From NCBI RefSeq assembly GCF_022900255.1, contig NZ_JALIRM010000001.1:186001-250000 (forward strand): DNA of 64,000 nucleotides. Reading direction: 5' to 3'. The number at the start of each line of letters is the position of its first letter. Position 1 is the stretch's first letter. The translations under genes and the position numbers were made by a program. Source of the DNA: Lederbergia wuyishanensis (GTDB taxonomy: Bacteria; Bacillota; Bacilli; Bacillales; Bacillaceae_C). This document shows positions 53,573 through 61,138 of this stretch, piece after piece. A model generated the notes under the pieces. The model made no database searches, was not told where the DNA came from, and saw nothing but the letters and a program-made list of their open reading frames with translations.

Positions 53573-54556
53573 ATGAAGTATAGACCTTTAGGAAATACAG
53601 GAATCAATGTGAGTGAAGTAAGTTTTGGAACGTGGGCAATTGGTGGTTCTTGGGGGAAGACTAATGATGAAGAATCATTGAGAGCTTTGGAATATGCAAT
53701 AGATAAGGGCGTTAACTTTTTTGATACAGCAGATGTGTATGGTGATGGACATAGTGAGGAACTTTTAGCAAAGGCAACAAAAGGTAAGGAAGATAAGGTA
53801 TTTATTGCTACTAAATTTTGTAGAGCTGGAGATATACACTCTCCAGACAATTATACATATGAAGCAGTTCGGACTTATTGTGAAGATAGCTTAAAACGTT
53901 TAAATAGAGAAGCCATTGATTTGTATCAAGTTCATTGCCCGCCATTTGCCATTTTAAAAGACGGAAAAGTGTTTGAAGTGTTAGATCGCTTACAGGAAGA
54001 AGGAAAGATTCGTCATTATGGGGTAAGTGTAGAAACAGTAGAGGAAGGACTTTTTTGTTTAGACAATCCTAATCTTAAAGCGTTGCAAGTAATCTTTAAC
54101 ATTTTTAGGCAAAAGCCTTTAGAAGAACTCTTCCCAAAAGCAAAAGAAAAAGGAGTCGGCATTTTAGTGAGATTACCGTTAGCTAGCGGATTGTTGACCG
54201 GTAAATTTACTAAAGAGCATACTTTCGAAAATGATGATCATCGACATTTTAATGAAAATGGTGAATCTTTCAATGTAGGTGAAACGTTTGCAGGCCTGGG
54301 ATTTCATAAAGGATTGGAGCTTTCAGATCAATTAAGATGGATTGCGGAAGACAGAACATCAATGGCAACAGCTTCTCTCAGATGGATTTTGGATCAGCAA
54401 GATATAAGTTGTGTCATTCCAGGTTTTAAAAACAAGAAACAAATTGAACAAAATTTAGGTTCACTTCAAGAGAAACCATTTTCAAATGAAGAACTTGAAC
54501 GACTTAATACTTTTTATCGTGAAAAGGTCAAAGATTATATTAGAGGACCTTATTAA
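53573..54556 (+). CDS. Aldo/keto reductase
   Basis: 327 residues, (beta/alpha)8 barrel: LGNTGINVSEVSFGTWAIGG, FFDTADVYGDGHSEELL (catalytic Asp and Tyr), KVFIATKF (catalytic Lys), IDLYQVHCPP (His in place), and C-terminal NADP-binding VIPGFKNKKQIEQNL. NADPH-dependent reduction of an aldehyde or ketone, or the reverse. GGGAGG precedes ATG 53573. Last gene of the island before a terminator, so likely cotranscribed with uxuA. Substrate unknown. Confidence 0.87.
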   Translation: MKYRPLGNTGINVSEVSFGTWAIGGSWGKTNDEESLRALEYAIDKGVNFFDTADVYGDGHSEELLAKATKGKEDKVFIATKFCRAGDIHSPDNYTYEAVRTYCEDSLKRLNREAIDLYQVHCPPFAILKDGKVFEVLDRLQEEGKIRHYGVSVETVEEGLFCLDNPNLKALQVIFNIFRQKPLEELFPKAKEKGVGILVRLPLASGLLTGKFTKEHTFENDDHRHFNENGESFNVGETFAGLGFHKGLELSDQLRWIAEDRTSMATASLRWILDQQDISCVIPGFKNKKQIEQNLGSLQEKPFSNEELERLNTFYREKVKDYIRGPY

Positions 54557-54561
54557 GTTAT

Positions 54562-54598
54562 AGGCTTATCCCTATTGATATAGGGATAGCCTTATTTT
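54562..54598 (+). terminator. Terminator closing the catabolic island
   Basis: AGGCTTATCCCTA (54562-54574) pairs with TAGGGATAGCCT (54581-54592), with one bulged T, and is followed by TATTTTTA. Confidence 0.85.
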
Positions 54599-54716
54599 TA
54601 CGTCCTCCGAAAAAGACATATTAATATGTTTATATTGTAGGGAGTTAGATAAGAAGAAGTAGAATTCTATATTTGAATTGAATCCGAATCTGTTTCTCTA
54701 TGAAAAACAAATCAAA

Positions 54717-54910
54717 GTGGATTTCATCGAGAAATTCGCCTCCATTCTCGACGAAAGTTATTCATAAATGGACTTGGTCGATAATCTACTTTTAATTCTC
54801 GATGAAAGTCATTCAAAAATGGATTTGATCGAGAAATCAGCTTTAATTCTCGATGAAAACATTTAATAATGGAGTTGGTCGAGAAAAACTTCATTATTCT
54901 CGACGAACAC
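54717..54910. repeat. 51-bp tandem repeat, four units, each with a hairpin
   Basis: Units begin at 54727, 54778, 54829 and 54879 (periods 51, 51, 50). Each carries TCGAGAA (TCGATAA in unit 2) and, about 18 bases later, TTCTCGA, so every unit can fold a seven-base stem. Between units runs a common ATGGA-TTGG segment. Non-coding in appearance; the minus strand happens to be open through it. Confidence 0.85.
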
Positions 54911-55088
54911 TCTCCAATAAAGATTAAATTAAAGGTCTTGTATTGATTTCTTCTAAAATCCGTCTGAAATATAGAAATATAAGGGATTTGATCAAAGTGA
55001 TTTAGATTAACCTTACTTATTTCATTAGAAAAAAAGAGGAAAATGGTATAATAGGAATAAATTTTCATGATAGATGGGAGGACTTTTG

Positions 55089-55874
55089 ATGGAACTAGGT
55101 CTGAAAGGAAAAAACGCATTAATCGTAGCATCGAGTCAAGGGTTAGGAAGGGCAATTGCAGAGCAGTTTGTAAAAGAAGGCACGAATGTTATGATTGCGA
55201 GTCGAAATGAAGAGCAATTAAAAACTGTACATACAGAATTAGAAAGTTTGAATGGTGGAAATGTAAGTTGGATCCGTTGTGATATTACAAATCCGGAAGA
55301 AATTAAGGAAATGGTTAACAAAACAGTTGAAGTTTTTGGTGGGATTGATATTTTAGTCAATAATGCAGGAGGACCTCCAGCTGGTGGCTTTGAAGATATG
55401 AGTGATGAGAATTGGCAAAAATCTTTTGAGCTTAATTTGCTTTCCTATATAAGAATTATTAGAGAAGCACTTCCTCATTTGAAACAAAATGGCGGGAGAA
55501 TAATAAATATAGCTTCAAGTTCAATTCGTGAACCTATCCCGGGCTTAATCTTATCTAATACGTTTAGAGTTGGGATCGCGGGGTTGTCAAAAACTTTGGC
55601 AGATGAATTTGCTCCATATAATATTTTGGTGAACACAGTTGCACCAGGAAGAATCTATACTGATAGAATCAAACAACTAGATCAATCAAATGCTGAAAGA
55701 AAAGGTATTCCTGCTGAAGAAATAGCAGAAAAAGCACAAGAGAGCATTCCATTAGGAAGAGATGGTCAGCCTGAAGAGTTTGCCAAGGTAGTCGTGTTTC
55801 TGGCATCAGAAGGAAATACATATATGACGGGAAGCAGCTTTTTTGTTGATGGTGGAAAATTAAGATCACTATAG
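55089..55874 (+). CDS. SDR-fold protein lacking the canonical catalytic Tyr/Lys
   Basis: 261 residues. The fold is SDR: IVASSQGLGRAIAEQF in place of TGxxxGxG, CDITNPEE, NNAGG (91-95), catalytic-type Ser in NIASSS, and C-terminal TGSSFFVDGGKLRSL. Where YxxxK is expected, about 13 residues after the Ser, the sequence reads SNTFRVGIAG with neither Tyr nor Lys. A known group of FabG-like SDRs shares this change, and their chemistry is unclear. GGGAGGA precedes ATG 55089 by six bases. 23 bp upstream of the ykwC-like gene, so probably one transcript. Confidence 0.82.
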   Translation: MELGLKGKNALIVASSQGLGRAIAEQFVKEGTNVMIASRNEEQLKTVHTELESLNGGNVSWIRCDITNPEEIKEMVNKTVEVFGGIDILVNNAGGPPAGGFEDMSDENWQKSFELNLLSYIRIIREALPHLKQNGGRIINIASSSIREPIPGLILSNTFRVGIAGLSKTLADEFAPYNILVNTVAPGRIYTDRIKQLDQSNAERKGIPAEEIAEKAQESIPLGRDGQPEEFAKVVVFLASEGNTYMTGSSFFVDGGKLRSL

Positions 55875-55897
55875 ATACTAATGGAGGCGTAAATATT

Positions 55898-56767
55898 TTG
55901 AATACGAATAAAACAATTGGTTTTATCGGAATAGGTGTAATGGGAAAAAGTATGGCCAGTCATTTGTTGTCGGAAGGATTCAAATTATTAGTGTATAGCC
56001 GTACAAAAGAAAAGGCAGAAGTTCTATTGGCAAATGGTGCAGAGTGGAAAGAAACTCCTAAAGAAATTGCCCAAAATGCCGACATTATTATTACAATGGT
56101 AGGTTATCCTCATGATGTGGAAGAAATTTATTTCGGAGAACAGGGTCTATTTGCAGGAGTAAATAAAGGATCTGTCTTAATTGATATGACTACTTCAACC
56201 CCAACATTGGCTAAAAAAATCAATGATGAGGGAAAAAAGATTGGAGTATATACTTTGGATGCTCCTGTTTCTGGAGGAGACATTGGTGCTAAAAATGGAA
56301 CTCTTTCTATTATTGTTGGGGGAGATTCTAACACCTTCGAAGAAATGAAGCCCATTTTTAAGATGCTAGGTGAAAATATCGTCTATCAAGGAGAAGCTGG
56401 TGCAGGTCAACATACAAAAATGTGTAATCAAATTGCCATTGCGTCGAATATGATTGGGGTTTCTGAAGCAATTGTTTATGCAAGAAAGTCTGGGCTGAAT
56501 CCTGAAACCGTACTAAAGTCAATTAGTAGTGGAGCTGCGGGTAGCTGGTCATTGTCCAACTTAATCCCCCGCGTTCTTAAAGAAGATTATTCACCTGGAT
56601 TTTTTATTAAACATTTTATTAAGGATATGGGTATTGCATTAGAGGAGGCGGAAAAAATGAATCTTCGCCTACCGGGACTTGAATTGGCCAAAAAAATGTA
56701 TGATTCTCTTGCCGAACGAGGAGAAGAAAATAATGGAACACAAGCGTTAATTAAATATTGGGAATAA
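55898..56767 (+). CDS. ykwC: Beta-hydroxyacid dehydrogenase (YkwC-like)
   Basis: 289 residues. GFIGIGVMGKSMASHL cofactor loop, ITMVGYPHDVEEIY, DAPVSGGDIGAKNGTLSIIVGG (substrate-binding), the catalytic Lys in AGQHTKMCNQIAIASNM, and an all-helical C-terminal domain. Family members oxidise 3-hydroxyisobutyrate, tartronate semialdehyde or similar acids. TTG 55898 is the start, with GGAGGCG nine bases upstream. Close to cheV as ykwC is in B. subtilis. Substrate not known. Confidence 0.88.
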   Translation: MNTNKTIGFIGIGVMGKSMASHLLSEGFKLLVYSRTKEKAEVLLANGAEWKETPKEIAQNADIIITMVGYPHDVEEIYFGEQGLFAGVNKGSVLIDMTTSTPTLAKKINDEGKKIGVYTLDAPVSGGDIGAKNGTLSIIVGGDSNTFEEMKPIFKMLGENIVYQGEAGAGQHTKMCNQIAIASNMIGVSEAIVYARKSGLNPETVLKSISSGAAGSWSLSNLIPRVLKEDYSPGFFIKHFIKDMGIALEEAEKMNLRLPGLELAKKMYDSLAERGEENNGTQALIKYWE

Positions 56768-56798
56768 TTATTGAAGGCATTGAAAGGTAGGATAGTAT

Positions 56799-57710
56799 AT
56801 GGAGGATCATTCCGGAATTCTGCTTGAAAGCGGAACGAATGAACTAGAAATCATTGAATTTGATATTAATAACAGTAAGTTTGGGATTAATGTTTTAAAA
56901 GTTAAGGAAATCATTAATCCTTTACCTGTTACACCTATTCCTCATGCACATCGGAATATCGTAGGGATTATTCAGCTGCGAGGGGAAGTAATGCCTGTCA
57001 TTAGTTTAGAGAAAGCGTTAGGATTAACTCCAAATAAAGTTAAGAGTCCGTTGAATGAAAAATTTATTGTAGCGGAATTTAATTTACTGAAAGTTGTATT
57101 TCACGTCCACCATGTGTCAAAAATTCATCGGATTTCATGGGATAATATTGAAAAACCATCTGAACTATATGATGTTGACTCTTCACAAGTAATCGGAGTC
57201 ATTAATAACCCTGATAACATGATATTGTTACTTGATTTTGAAAAAATTATTGTAGATATTAATCCTGAAGCAGGCATTCATAAAGGTCAAATTAAAAGAC
57301 TTGGTGCTAGAGAACGTTCAAATAAAAAAATTGTTGCTGCCGAAGACTCACCATTATTAAGAAAACTTATTCATGAAACGTTGTCGTTGGCAGGTTACGA
57401 AAATGTTGAATTTTTTGAAAATGGTAGAGATGCACTTAGTTTTTTAGAATCTTTGGCGAATGATGGGAAAAATATTTATGATGAAGTTCAGCTTGTCATT
57501 ACGGATATCGAGATGCCTCAAATGGATGGGCATCATTTTACTAAAAGAATTAAAGAGAATCATAGACTCTCAAAATTACCAGTCATTATTTTCTCATCTT
57601 TAATTACGGATGACCTTCGTCATAAAGGGGAACAAGTTGGGGCTGCGGATCAAGTAAGCAAACCAGAAATTAATGAGCTAGTATTAAAAATTGATCAGCA
57701 TATTTTATAG
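56799..57710 (+). CDS. cheV: Chemotaxis coupling protein CheV
   Basis: 303 residues. N-terminal CheW-like domain (about 15-160: LEIIEFDINNSKFGINVLKVKEI, GIIQLRGEVMPVISL) followed by a response-regulator receiver domain (about 180-300) with AAEDSPLLRK, phosphoacceptor Asp236 in VITDIEMPQMDG, and the conserved Lys in DQVSKPE. It couples chemoreceptors to CheA and takes part in adaptation. AAAGGTAGG precedes ATG 56799. 31 bp after the ykwC-like gene; terminator downstream. Confidence 0.95.
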   Translation: MEDHSGILLESGTNELEIIEFDINNSKFGINVLKVKEIINPLPVTPIPHAHRNIVGIIQLRGEVMPVISLEKALGLTPNKVKSPLNEKFIVAEFNLLKVVFHVHHVSKIHRISWDNIEKPSELYDVDSSQVIGVINNPDNMILLLDFEKIIVDINPEAGIHKGQIKRLGARERSNKKIVAAEDSPLLRKLIHETLSLAGYENVEFFENGRDALSFLESLANDGKNIYDEVQLVITDIEMPQMDGHHFTKRIKENHRLSKLPVIIFSSLITDDLRHKGEQVGAADQVSKPEINELVLKIDQHIL

Positions 57711-57871
57711 CAAGCGTAAGCTTTCAGTGTTTGGTCCCAAGTAATAAAAACAGTAAATGTCTCTACTGTGAATATTAATAGCTGACCTTGAGTCAATGGT
57801 GCCATATATATAAACGAAAGCTTAAATATAAATGTTATGACTATTATAATATTTTATAATTACCTTGTATC

Positions 57872-57903
57872 AAAACCCGGATCTTTAATTAGTTCCGGGT
57901 TTT
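57872..57903. terminator. Bidirectional terminator between cheV and ykyB
   Basis: AAAACCCGGA (57872-57881) pairs with TCCGGGTTTT (57894-57903). Confidence 0.88.
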
Positions 57904-57912
57904 AATATTTCA

Positions 57913-58365
57913 TCAAAAAAAACTATCACCTAGTTTTTTGAAAACAGGCTTCTGTGGTGAAGTCTGTTGATTTTTGCTATCTTCTTTTAAGCCGGTATAT
58001 TGGATGAGAAGTTGTTTTGCCAAATTTAGTGACATGCGGGCTTTTGGGTTGCGGGAATGTTGATCAAGATGTCCAAGATGAGGCAAATGTTCAAAATCTT
58101 CTTTTGTTGGTGGAATATGAAAAGTATAGTCGCCACATTCAACTAATACATCAGATTGTTGCTGGCTAAATTTTGGATTTCTCGAAAAGTGAAGTCCAAT
58201 TTTGGTTGCTTTTTTTTCTAGAATCATTTTATGCAAGGCGTTTTTTTTCAGGGAATATAAAAATTTGGGGTTAATTGCTGTTTTAGCATGACGATTTACT
58301 GTGAATATCGCTTGTGAAAGATTCTGTAATGTAGGTTCTAAAAGGTTGTTGGTTCGATTATCCAT
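57913..58365 (-). CDS. ykyB: Conserved Bacillus protein YkyB
   Basis: 150 residues, basic, no signal peptide or membrane helix. TLQNLSQAIFTVNRHAKTA, LHFSRNPKFSQQQSDVLVECGDYTFHIPPTKEDFEHLPHLG and RMSLNLAKQLLIQYTG are the blocks I know from Bacillus YkyB proteins; the family has no known function. GAAAGGGG precedes the ATG. The convergent cheV-ykyB order is the same as in B. subtilis. Confidence 0.88.
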   Translation of the reverse strand: MDNRTNNLLEPTLQNLSQAIFTVNRHAKTAINPKFLYSLKKNALHKMILEKKATKIGLHFSRNPKFSQQQSDVLVECGDYTFHIPPTKEDFEHLPHLGHLDQHSRNPKARMSLNLAKQLLIQYTGLKEDSKNQQTSPQKPVFKKLGDSFF

Positions 58366-58548
58366 ACATGGAACCCCTTTCCATCAAATTAAATGTCTGA
58401 ATAATTAATATTATATCACTGAATTAAGTGTAAGGGAAGAAGCTTTCAATTATGAGAATATCGCTTTTACCTCTTGTACTTCTCTAATGTCAATGTTATA
58501 TTTATCTATGCCCATTTTTACGCTCTACAAAGAATTGGAGATGATAAG

Positions 58549-58767
58549 ATGAGGAAAAACAGTAGATATGAAATGATTTTCATACCAACAAACTCTGGAA
58601 TGGTTAAAATATATATTTACGGATTCAAGCCCTACGGTTCTTGGGGGCATATCATTGCATCCATGAATGGTTTATCCGTCAATACTAAAGGGTATAACAG
58701 AAAAAGAACCATCGTTAAAGCGCTGGCCTTATTAAATGAATCAATTTTAAATATGAAAGAAGAATAA
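58549..58767 (+). CDS. Small protein of unknown function
   Basis: 72 residues from ATG 58549, preceded by GGAGATGAT; the frame opens further up but without a ribosome site. Basic and beta-rich at first (RYEMIFIPTNSGMVKIYIYG), then a helix with KRTIVKALALLNESIL. I do not recognise it. The good ribosome site and a strong terminator 24 bases after the stop support a real gene. Confidence 0.65.
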   Translation: MRKNSRYEMIFIPTNSGMVKIYIYGFKPYGSWGHIIASMNGLSVNTKGYNRKRTIVKALALLNESILNMKEE

Positions 58768-58790
58768 ATAAAATTATTAACATTCCAAAT

Positions 58791-58819
58791 AAAAACTGTC
58801 CGTTTGGACAGTTTTTTCT
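58791..58819 (+). terminator. Terminator of the small-protein gene
   Basis: AAAAACTGTCC (58791-58801) pairs with GGACAGTTTTT (58806-58816) around a GTTT loop, followed by T residues. Confidence 0.9.
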
Positions 58820-59291
58820 TTGCAGGAATTTTTAGAGGGAATCAGTGTTTTTAACTTTTAAGCAGGTATTCCGTCTGGATAAGCTGCCTAGCGCTAGATT
58901 AACTTTCTTTCGCTTTCTGTTAGCGTAAATTAAAAAAGGTTTGCCAAGGTGTCTTACTCTTGGCTATATGTGGTCATAAAGAAGTGTGTATGCTGTTTTC
59001 TGACCCACATTCTGCGAGTCTATGAAACAAAAATGTTCTACGGCAAAAGCTTCATGATTTTACTGACTGTACTGGTACAAACACAGCGACAGTGCGTTAC
59101 GATTTTAGTTTTTTCTTGATCTTTCAGGGGCTTTCCGCTTTTGTTTATTTTTCGTCTAAAATGTTTTATTTTGCAAAGGCTATGGAGAGTAAAGAAATTA
59201 TTCTTCTAAGCTTAGATATTTTAGTTTGATTTCTTCCTACATTCTCGTTTATAATTTTTTTGTCTTTCCAAAAGAAAGGGGCTTAAATAAA
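58820..59291. other. Gene-free region before ykuJ
   Basis: About 470 bases with no supported gene. GCCTAGCGCTAG near 58889 and TTAGCG near 58920 are short GC-rich words that may come from a decayed repeat. The ykuJ promoter must lie here but was not located with confidence. Confidence 0.4.
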
Positions 59292-59546
59292 ATGTCACAG
59301 TTATTAAGTATTATTCAAAGGCTTCAAGCAATGCAAAAAACAGAGGCACACGAGGATATACCTCAAAGGCTCTTCGAAGTTAACGGAAAAACGTTGTGCC
59401 AAGTTAAATATTTTCCAGGAACAAAAACATTTGAAGTTGAAGAGTATGATAAGGATTCAAACAAACAGAAATATCAGTTTGACGATATTGATATAACTGC
59501 AATTGAAATTTTTGAAATTGTACAGGAAGAAAAAAATCCCTCCTAA
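59292..59546 (+). CDS. ykuJ: Conserved Bacillus protein YkuJ
   Basis: 84 residues: SQLLSIIQRLQAMQK, RLFEVNGKTLCQVKYF, TFEVEEYD and YQFDDIDITAIEIFEIV. This matches the small YkuJ family, a mixed alpha/beta fold of unknown function. ATG 59292 has AAAGGGG ten bases upstream; the earlier in-frame ATG at 59226 has none. In B. subtilis ykuK and ykzF follow; here darB comes next. Confidence 0.87.
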   Translation: MSQLLSIIQRLQAMQKTEAHEDIPQRLFEVNGKTLCQVKYFPGTKTFEVEEYDKDSNKQKYQFDDIDITAIEIFEIVQEEKNPS

Positions 59547-59663
59547 CCCTATAGGAAATCATTTTGTATTTAGACATTAAATCGAGTAAGAATGTCATTT
59601 TCTTACCATGATTTATGTTAAAATAGAAATGAGAAGATAATAAAGAGATGAGGGAGTTTGCTT

Positions 59664-60110
59664 ATGATTTCCTTACAAAGTCATGAATTTATGGATCCGA
59701 AAATTAGTGATTATATAATTCCATCTGAAAAAGTAGCTCATGTACAAATTGGAAATAGTCTAGAACATGCATTACTTGTTTTAACTAAAAGTGGTTATTC
59801 TGCAATTCCTGTCTTGGATGCCCGCTTTAAGCTGCACGGATTGATTAGTTCTGCCATGATAACGGAAGCGTTACTTGGTTTAGAGCGTATTGAATTTGAG
59901 AAATTGACAGATAAAAAAGTTGAAGATGTAATGGCTGTAAAAATTCCAAGAGTAGGGTTAAATGACAAATTTGAAAAAGCTTTAGCTCTTCTAATTGATA
60001 ATCCTTTTTTATGTGTAGCAGATGACGACGGATATTTTGAAGGAATCTTCACGAGAAGAGCTCTTTTAAAAGAACTTAATCATTACATTAGAAAAATCAA
60101 TCACGTATAA
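59664..60110 (+). CDS. darB: CBS-domain c-di-AMP receptor DarB (YkuL)
   Basis: 148 residues, two CBS domains: the first with IPSEKVAHVQIGNSLEHALLVLTKSGYSAIPVLD, the second with VEDVMAVKIPRVGLNDKFEKALALLIDNPFLCVADD. Length and sequence fit B. subtilis DarB (YkuL), which binds c-di-AMP and, when free, stimulates the (p)ppGpp synthetase Rel and pyruvate carboxylase. ATG 59664 follows GAGGGAG. Ends at a terminator. The neighbour ccpC is conserved. Confidence 0.92.
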   Translation: MISLQSHEFMDPKISDYIIPSEKVAHVQIGNSLEHALLVLTKSGYSAIPVLDARFKLHGLISSAMITEALLGLERIEFEKLTDKKVEDVMAVKIPRVGLNDKFEKALALLIDNPFLCVADDDGYFEGIFTRRALLKELNHYIRKINHV

Positions 60111-60132
60111 CAAAGTTAATACTTAAAAAATC

Positions 60133-60165
60133 GGCTCCCACATAAAAGGGAGCCAAATTTTTTAA
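60133..60165 (+). terminator. Terminator of darB
   Basis: GGCTCCC (60133-60139) pairs with GGGAGCC (60148-60154), extended by A/T pairs and followed by TTTTTT. Confidence 0.88.
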
Positions 60166-60203
60166 TTTTACCCATTTAAAAAATGAGATTAAGGAGTTTC
60201 ATT

Positions 60204-61073
60204 ATGTCATTTTCAGATTACGAATTACTCGTCGTCCTTGCTAAAGAATCAAATATGAGAAAAGCAGCGGAAAAACTGTTTGTTTCTCAACCTGCTTTAT
60301 CACAAAGGTTGCAAAATATTGAGAAACAATGGGGCGCCAAATTGTTTATTCGAACCCAAAAAGGTGTAATCCTCACACCATCAGGTGAAATGGTTGTTAA
60401 TTTTGCTCAAAAAATGTTGGAGGATAAAGAACGTGTATATGAAGAAATACAAGAACTTAACACGAAAGTACATGGAACTCTAAAGATAGCCTGTGCATCT
60501 ATTGTAGGACAAAACTGGCTTCCTAAGGTGCTAAAACAATTTGTAAGCGCTCATCCACACGCAAAAATTTCATTAATTACTGGATGGAGTAGCGAAATTT
60601 TAAAAAATCTATATGAAGGGGAAGTTCATGTAGGAATTATTAGAGGAGCGACAGATTGGAAAGGAGAAAAGTTTCATTTATTTGAAGATAGTCTTTATCT
60701 TGTTGATCGGGAAATAAGTAATATTGAGCAAGTTATGGAAACCGATCGACCATTTATTCAATTTAAAAGCGACTCGAATTATTATCAAGAAATTCAAAAC
60801 TGGTGGCATAGACAATTCCAAACTGTCCCGAAACGTACTATCATTGTAGATCAAATAGAAACATGTAAACAAATGACATACAATGGTATAGGATATGCAA
60901 TTTTACCAGCTATTACGTTGACGGGATCTGAAAAAGATGTTTATAAAATACCTCTTTTGGACGAAAAAAATAGACCAATAAAAAGAGATACATGGTTATT
61001 AGGATATGAATCTGCTTTTGAATTAAAACAAGTTAAGGCTTTTTTGGAGATTGTACAAAAATATTTGCAATAA
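60204..61073 (+). CDS. ccpC: LysR-type regulator CcpC
   Basis: 289 residues. N-terminal LysR helix-turn-helix (YELLVVLAKESNMRKAAEKL, VSQPALSQRLQNIEKQWG), a linker helix, and an effector domain with IACASIVGQNWLPKVLK, LITGWSSEILKNLYEG and VGIIRGATDWKG. These blocks are characteristic of B. subtilis CcpC, the citrate-sensing repressor of the TCA genes citZ and citB. ATG 60204 follows AAGGAG; the in-frame ATG 60183 lies before that site. Same position after darB as in B. subtilis. Confidence 0.93.
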   Translation: MSFSDYELLVVLAKESNMRKAAEKLFVSQPALSQRLQNIEKQWGAKLFIRTQKGVILTPSGEMVVNFAQKMLEDKERVYEEIQELNTKVHGTLKIACASIVGQNWLPKVLKQFVSAHPHAKISLITGWSSEILKNLYEGEVHVGIIRGATDWKGEKFHLFEDSLYLVDREISNIEQVMETDRPFIQFKSDSNYYQEIQNWWHRQFQTVPKRTIIVDQIETCKQMTYNGIGYAILPAITLTGSEKDVYKIPLLDEKNRPIKRDTWLLGYESAFELKQVKAFLEIVQKYLQ

Positions 61074-61138
61074 TAAATAAGAACTTTTCACAACCTTTTT
61101 CGTCTAAACATATATAGGGATTCTCAAGGGGGACAATT

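Noticed and set aside
54724-55155. 143-codon minus-strand open frame
   Set aside because: Most of it is the 51-bp tandem repeat (a multiple of three, hence a repeating 17-residue pattern) and the rest overlaps the start of the SDR gene; no ribosome site or homology.
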